In this document: positions 6,408-9,803 of the stretch, piece by piece | How positions within the stretch are numbered: the first letter of the stretch is position 1 | Layout: each line of letters opens with the position of its first letter | Source: Clostridiales bacterium UBA4653 | Lineage (GTDB): Bacteria > Bacillota > Clostridia > Oscillospirales > CAG-272 | Direction of reading: 5' to 3' | Assembly (NCBI GenBank): GCA_002405565.1 | Contig: DHMB01000140.1 | Coordinates: 3,462-13,264, forward strand | DNA: 9,803 nt | Position numbers and translations under genes: made by a program | The notes under the pieces: model-generated | What the model saw: only the letters and a program-made list of their open reading frames with translations | Database searches by the model: none | What the model was told of the DNA's origin: nothing

Positions 6408-7615
6408 CCGCCGCGCAGAATGTCCCCTTCGGACACCTCAAACGGAACGGAAACATAAAATTTCATATCCGGGTGCGGCGCGCTTTCAATCTCTTCCCCG
6501 TTTTCATTATATATTTTGTCGACAGTAAATCCCCGTCCGAACTTTCCGGGAGAAACAATCTCCGCATATTCGCCCCTTGAGAGCTTGTTTTTCTGACGGA
6601 ATCCGGTCAGTCCGTTCATCTTCTCTCCCGTCGCGACGGCAAGATACGCCTTGTCCCTGATGTAACCGAGGGAGGAGGTTGTCTGTGCGTTATCGCAGGG
6701 GGCGCCGTAAAAATAGCCCGTTGCGTATTCCCTGTGACTTACCGATTCGAGCTCGTCCATCCAGCGGCTGTCAAAAACATAGCCCTCGCCGAGCTTTTCA
6801 TAGCCGTCAATCGCCGCCCTGTACGCATTTGTGACAACGGCTGTATAATATGCGCTTTTCATACGCCCCTCTATTTTGAAGGACGATATTCCCGCTCTTA
6901 TAAGCTCAGGAATATGGTCTACCATACACAGATCCTTTGAGCTCATTATGAACGTTCCGTCCGGCGTCTCTTCAATCGGCATAGGCGAATCCTTGCGCTT
7001 TTCCTCGCTTATTGTATAGCTCCAACGGCAAGGCTGAGCGCACGCTCCGCGGTTGCCGTCCCTGCCTGTCAGCGCGTTTGAAAGCAGACATCTGCCTGAA
7101 AACGAAACGCACATCGACCCGTGCACAAATGTTTCGATCTCAAAATCGTCCGGAACGTTTTTGCGGATTTCGATTATCTCGTCAAGCGAAAGCTCTCTCG
7201 CGAGCACGGCTCTTTTGGCTCCGAGCGACCGCCAGAAAAGGCAATCCGCCGCGCTGACAATACCCGCCTGAGTTGAAACGTGTATCTCCGTTTCGGGCAG
7301 GACTTCTCTTGCAAGAGCAAACACCCCCGCGTCCGCGATTATAAGCGCGTCGGGCTTTATCTTTCCGAGGAACGCAAAATATTCGCGCAGGGCGGGATAT
7401 TCGTTTGTCCTCGGCAGGGTGTTGACGGTTATATGCACCTTCCTGCCGAAGGAATGAGCATAGGCAATCGCCTCCGCCAGCTCCTCGTCCGTAAAGTTTT
7501 CGGCGGCGCTTCTCATTCCGAAGCGTTTCCCCGCCAGATATACGGCGTCCGCCCCATAGCGGATAGCCGCCTTCATTTTTTCAAAATTCCCCGCAGGGGA
7601 AAGAAGTTCGGGCAT
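6401..7615 (-). CDS. U32-family Fe-S protein, probable tRNA U34 hydroxylase (TrhP/YrrO-like)
   Basis: Annotated in many genomes as a U32 peptidase or collagenase. Characterised relatives (TrhP, RlhA, UbiU/V) are instead Fe-S enzymes or partners that hydroxylate RNA bases or ubiquinone precursors. TrhP uses prephenate to make ho5U34 in tRNA. The 404-residue protein has an N-terminal TIM-like region (MPELLSPAGN, GADAVYLAG) and the U32 signature around 161-179 (ETFVHGSMCVSFSGRCLLS). A C-terminal beta-rich domain occupies about 320-400. Cysteines C169, C176, C192 and C230 have the spacing of known [4Fe-4S] ligands in this superfamily; C196 is nearby. The ATG at 7615 has AAAGGA 9 nt upstream. It follows mltG by 14 nt, matching Bacillus subtilis yrrL...yrrN-yrrO, where the second U32 gene has a similar length. 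The separate yrrM (methyltransferase) and yrrN homologues are absent here. Family certain; substrate inferred. Confidence 0.88.
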   Translation of the reverse strand: MPELLSPAGNFEKMKAAIRYGADAVYLAGKRFGMRSAAENFTDEELAEAIAYAHSFGRKVHITVNTLPRTNEYPALREYFAFLGKIKPDALIIADAGVFALAREVLPETEIHVSTQAGIVSAADCLFWRSLGAKRAVLARELSLDEIIEIRKNVPDDFEIETFVHGSMCVSFSGRCLLSNALTGRDGNRGACAQPCRWSYTISEEKRKDSPMPIEETPDGTFIMSSKDLCMVDHIPELIRAGISSFKIEGRMKSAYYTAVVTNAYRAAIDGYEKLGEGYVFDSRWMDELESVSHREYATGYFYGAPCDNAQTTSSLGYIRDKAYLAVATGEKMNGLTGFRQKNKLSRGEYAEIVSPGKFGRGFTVDKIYNENGEEIESAPHPDMKFYVSVPFEVSEGDILRGGK

Positions 7616-7629
7616 TTATGAAAGTCCTT

Positions 7630-8673
7630 TCAGTTATTTTTGTCTGCGGCGATCGCCTTCATATGCTCGGCATACGTTCTTGAAAACACCGCGTTTTTAT
7701 TTTTCGTGCAGATGAAATAATAGTAATCCGATTTCGCGGGCGAAATCGCCGCTTCGATTGCGTCAAGCCCGGGAGAGCATATTGCGCCGGGCGGAAGCCC
7801 CTGCGCTCTGTATGTGTTATAGGGGGAGTCGATATTCAGCTCCTCCTTTATCGGCGCGCCCGTCTTTTTTCCGCCGCCTATGGCGTAAACGACAGTCGCG
7901 TCGCTTTCAAGCCTCGGCATAGAGCGGGATGAAAGCCTGTTATGAAAAACGGAGGAAATATAGGGCATGTCCGCTTTGTAATACGCCTCTTTTTCTATCA
8001 TCGACGCGAGCGTCAGAATTTCGTCCATGGAAAAACCGCTCTCCTCCGCCCTTTTTCTCATGTCGGATGTGAATCTGACGTTGAAATTTTCAAGCATTTT
8101 ATAGATTGCCTCGGTCTCCGTCGAATCGGAATAAAAATAATAGGTGTCCGGGAAAAGATAGCCTTCAAGGCGGTATATCCTGCCCTCCGACCGGATATTT
8201 TCGAGAAAGTCAAAGCCGAAGTCAAAATCGTTTATAACGGAAATGAATTTCTCCCTCTCGCCGATTCCGGCAGAAACGAAAATATCGATTATATTTTCGA
8301 CCGTACTTCCCTCCGGAAACGTCAGCTTTATCTGCGTTCTTGCGCCCTTTTTGTTTTTTATTGCGCGGCGCAACTCGTCATAGCAGAGCGATGAAGAAAG
8401 CGAAAATTCGCCGGAAAGATATTTTCCGTCGTCGCCACGGAGCTTTGAATAAAGCTCGTATACAAGCGGATATTTTATCAGCCCCGCTTCCTTATATATC
8501 TTTGCGACGTCCGAAAGCCCCGCCCCTTCGGGAACGGTGACCGTCACAGGCTCCGCGTTTTCCCCACCGAAGGCGAAGACCTCCTTCGTCGCAGACCAGA
8601 TAAAAGCGGACAGAATGACCGAAATGAGCACCGCCCAGAACAGCACTCCGCCGCCGTTTGATTTTCTTTTCAA
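7630..8673 (-). CDS. mltG: Endolytic murein transglycosylase MltG (YceG/YrrL family)
   Basis: MltG cleaves nascent glycan strands at the membrane and is thought to set where peptidoglycan synthesis ends. The 347-residue protein has a short basic N-terminus, one membrane segment (about 10-28) and an extracellular YceG domain. A LysM-like part lies at about 40-115 and the catalytic part at about 160-340. The family motif LEGYLFPDTY is at 169-178. The catalytic glutamate is E227 in LASMIEKEA. SPYNTYR and GLPPGAICSPG (283-302) complete the active-site region. The start is TTG at 8671-8673, since no ATG lies near and GGAGGAG sits 6 nt before it. A GTG at codon 10 would remove the cytoplasmic residues. 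It is followed after 14 nt by the U32-family gene. Confidence 0.95.
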   Translation of the reverse strand: MKRKSNGGGVLFWAVLISVILSAFIWSATKEVFAFGGENAEPVTVTVPEGAGLSDVAKIYKEAGLIKYPLVYELYSKLRGDDGKYLSGEFSLSSSLCYDELRRAIKNKKGARTQIKLTFPEGSTVENIIDIFVSAGIGEREKFISVINDFDFGFDFLENIRSEGRIYRLEGYLFPDTYYFYSDSTETEAIYKMLENFNVRFTSDMRKRAEESGFSMDEILTLASMIEKEAYYKADMPYISSVFHNRLSSRSMPRLESDATVVYAIGGGKKTGAPIKEELNIDSPYNTYRAQGLPPGAICSPGLDAIEAAISPAKSDYYYFICTKNKNAVFSRTYAEHMKAIAADKNN

Positions 8674-8679
8674 AATACG

Positions 8680-8686
8680 CTCCTCC
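8680..8686 (-). promoter_or_regulatory. Ribosome binding site supporting the TTG start of mltG
   Basis: GGAGGAG on the minus strand ends 6 nt before TTG (8671-8673). Such a strong site suits a weak start codon. Its first two G residues belong to the arm of the hairpin at 8685-8711, so folding could hide part of it. Confidence 0.75.
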
Positions 8687-8711
8687 GCAGAATTTTTTAA
8701 TTATTCTGCGG
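8685..8711 (-). promoter_or_regulatory. Hairpin overlapping the mltG ribosome binding site
   Basis: A perfect 9-bp inverted repeat, CCGCAGAAT (minus strand, 8703-8711) and ATTCTGCGG (8685-8693), has a 9-nt A+T-rich loop. No T-run follows in the minus-strand sense, so it is not a normal terminator. Its downstream arm runs into the GGAGGAG of mltG. It could reduce mltG translation, be an operator in DNA, or protect processed mRNA ends. Confidence 0.45.
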
Positions 8712-8732
8712 AAAAATGCGGTTTTTATGCGG
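8707..8732. repeat. Three phased TGCGG direct repeats in the mltG leader
   Basis: On the plus strand TGCGG occurs at 8707-8711, 8717-8721 and 8728-8732, with start-to-start distances of 10 and 11 bp and A5 or T5 runs between them. A fourth copy in inverse orientation (CCGCA, 8685-8689) makes the hairpin above. All copies lie in the 71-nt gap between the CPBP gene and mltG. I see no consensus sigma-A promoter and no clear terminator in this gap. Confidence 0.6.
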
Positions 8733-8744
8733 AAAAATTCTTTT

Positions 8745-9671
8745 TCAGAGCAGGTCTATAACCGCAACGACGGCAAAAAGCCCGATCTCGATCAGCATGG
8801 GCTTTGCCGTAAAAACGGAAATATAAGCGGAGAGCCTGTCCTCTTTTGAAACTGTTACAGGCGGCTCGTCGCCGCTTTCAGCCCGCGCCATCGCTGTCTT
8901 TTCAGCCGCTCCGAGAAAGACAAAAGCCAAAATCAGATAAAGCGCGATGAGTATCAGCCAGAAGAGCAATTCGCTATCCGGGTTTGACGAAAACAGCCAG
9001 ACATATTTCTCCCCGAAAAGGACGAATATGTTGTATGCAATGTGCGCTATGACAGCCGTCATCGCGGAGCCCGTCAGAAAGACGGCAAAACAAAGGAGCA
9101 TACCGTCAAAAAAATAAATCGGAAACTGCGCAAAGTCAAAATGGATGAATGCAAAAAGCAGAGATGACGCTATCGCAGAGCAGAAAAAACCGGTTTTTGA
9201 ATACTCCGTAAAAACTATGCCCCTGAAAACGAATTCCTCCGCTATCGCGGGCACTATCGCAAGCGCGATTACAGGCAGAACAACATCAAGCAGGCTCTCC
9301 GTTCTGACGGAAAAACTGCTTCCGTACAGCCTGTATGCCGAATAGTCATAACCGAAATAGAAAACGCCAAATTTCAGAATACAGCTCTGGAGCATGAGCA
9401 GTACCGCGCAGAGAAGCGTCACCGCAAGGCTCTTTCCCTTCGGAAACGAAAGGTTCATCCGCTTTATAAAGCCTTTTCCTTTTATATAACAGTAAAACGC
9501 CGCGGGCACGCCGAATATCAGCAGGTTCAAAACGATTATCGCAACATAGCCCGCCACGGGACTTCCGATACTCCCGAAATTCAGAAACGTCGGAACGATC
9601 ATCAGAACGGATATGAGCAATATGAGCGCGGGCGGCCCCGAAAGTCCGCCCTTGCTTTTATTTTTTTGCAT
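8745..9671 (-). CDS. CPBP-family intramembrane metalloprotease (CAAX/Abi type)
   Basis: The 308-residue multi-pass membrane protein has hydrophobic segments at about 13-30, 38-62, 83-105, 128-152, 163-180, 186-217, 236-256 and 291-307. The three family motifs are intact: EExxxR at E145-E146-R150 (EEFVFRG), FxxxH at F173-H177 (FAFIH) and HxxxN at H210-N214 (HIAYN). These form the metal-dependent glutamic-type active site inside the membrane. Substrates are unknown for most bacterial members. Reported roles include prenyl-protein-like processing, bacteriocin self-immunity and regulated proteolysis. A polar stretch (about 257-288) and a last hydrophobic helix follow the core. The ATG at 9671 is chosen because GAGG lies 5 nt before it. 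A longer reading from 9713 lies wholly inside the cyclo-ligase gene. It overlaps the upstream gene's end by 14 nt. The substrate cannot be deduced. Confidence 0.9.
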   Translation of the reverse strand: MQKNKSKGGLSGPPALILLISVLMIVPTFLNFGSIGSPVAGYVAIIVLNLLIFGVPAAFYCYIKGKGFIKRMNLSFPKGKSLAVTLLCAVLLMLQSCILKFGVFYFGYDYSAYRLYGSSFSVRTESLLDVVLPVIALAIVPAIAEEFVFRGIVFTEYSKTGFFCSAIASSLLFAFIHFDFAQFPIYFFDGMLLCFAVFLTGSAMTAVIAHIAYNIFVLFGEKYVWLFSSNPDSELLFWLILIALYLILAFVFLGAAEKTAMARAESGDEPPVTVSKEDRLSAYISVFTAKPMLIEIGLFAVVAVIDLL

Positions 9672-9803
9672 ATATTCCTCTTTCGGTGATGAGTACGTCA
9701 ACCGCAAGGTCAAAACGACCGTGCGGAACGGAATTCGCTATAAAATCGGTGTATGCAACACCGACCTTCGTTCCCTTGAAGGAGGAAAGATATCTGTCGT
9801 AAT
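9658..9803 (-). CDS. 5-formyltetrahydrofolate cyclo-ligase, C-terminal fragment at the window edge
   Basis: Translating the minus strand from the window edge gives an open frame of 47 codons plus stop TAA (9658-9660). It begins YDRYLSSFKGTKVGVAYTDF and includes PHGRFDLAVDVLITERGIY near its end. This matches the C-terminus of the family: YYDR..L, a KxGxAY strand, P.e.HD.pvD.iiTE.GiY. The enzyme (MTHFS/YgfA/YqgN family) converts 5-formyl-THF to 5,10-methenyl-THF using ATP. The frame is the only one open across this stretch. Its last 14 nt overlap the CPBP gene, and a run of seven A residues lies in the overlap, so the two are probably translationally coupled. The N-terminal three quarters lie outside the window. 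Confidence 0.85.
   Translation of the reverse strand, partial: YDRYLSSFKGTKVGVAYTDFIANSVPHGRFDLAVDVLITERGIYAKK

Noticed and set aside
8694..8744. Terminator for the CPBP gene in the gap before mltG
   Set aside because: The possible stems here are either pure A-T five-base pairs or are not followed by a T-run, so read-through into mltG seems likely.
9672..9713. 14-residue N-terminal extension of the CPBP protein
   Set aside because: It lies in the cyclo-ligase coding sequence and lacks a ribosome site, while the ATG at 9671 has GAGG 5 nt upstream.
1..9803. CRISPR arrays, tRNA or rRNA genes, insertion sequences, prophage or toxin-antitoxin genes
   Set aside because: I saw no regularly spaced long repeats, no cloverleaf or rRNA-like sequence and no transposase or integrase motifs; coding genes fill nearly the whole window.

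Overview
This window is an ordinary stretch of bacterial chromosome in which every supported gene lies on the minus strand. The gene set suggests a Gram-positive, clostridia-like Firmicute: a DacF-type D-Ala-D-Ala carboxypeptidase, MtaB, a YrrL/YrrO-like mltG-U32 pair, AGGAGG-type ribosome binding sites and A+T-rich sigma-A-like promoters. I cannot name a species. No rRNA, tRNA, CRISPR array, insertion sequence, integrase or phage gene is visible.

In the direction of transcription (high to low coordinates), the layout is as follows. First come the 3' end of a 5-formyltetrahydrofolate cyclo-ligase gene (9658-9803, cut by the window edge) and an overlapping CPBP-family membrane protease (8745-9671). 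A 71-nt leader with phased TGCGG repeats leads to mltG, which has a TTG start (7630-8673). After 14 nt follows a U32-family Fe-S protein resembling tRNA hydroxylase TrhP/YrrO (6401-7615), closed by a hairpin terminator. A strong promoter then drives pgk (5003-6304) and tpiA (4215-4985), ending in a GC-rich terminator. Next is dacF (2913-4103), ending in a terminator that overlaps the promoter of mtaB (1529-2842) and an RluA-family pseudouridine synthase (579-1532, ATGA overlap). A last terminator overlaps the promoter of upp (1-467, 3' end missing).

Functionally the window mixes central metabolism (Pgk, TpiA), peptidoglycan work (MltG, DacF), RNA modification (U32 protein, MtaB, RluA-like), nucleotide salvage (Upp) and folate metabolism. 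It contains five or six short transcription units. The transcript boundaries are unusually legible: three promoters with exact 17-bp spacers sit directly against, or overlap, the terminator hairpin of the preceding unit.

I found no convincing new multi-gene system. The items most worth a second look are the tight terminator/promoter junctions, the helically phased TGCGG repeats and ribosome-site hairpin before mltG, the roughly 35-residue insertion in Pgk, and the Asn-for-His change in the pseudouridine synthase active-site motif.
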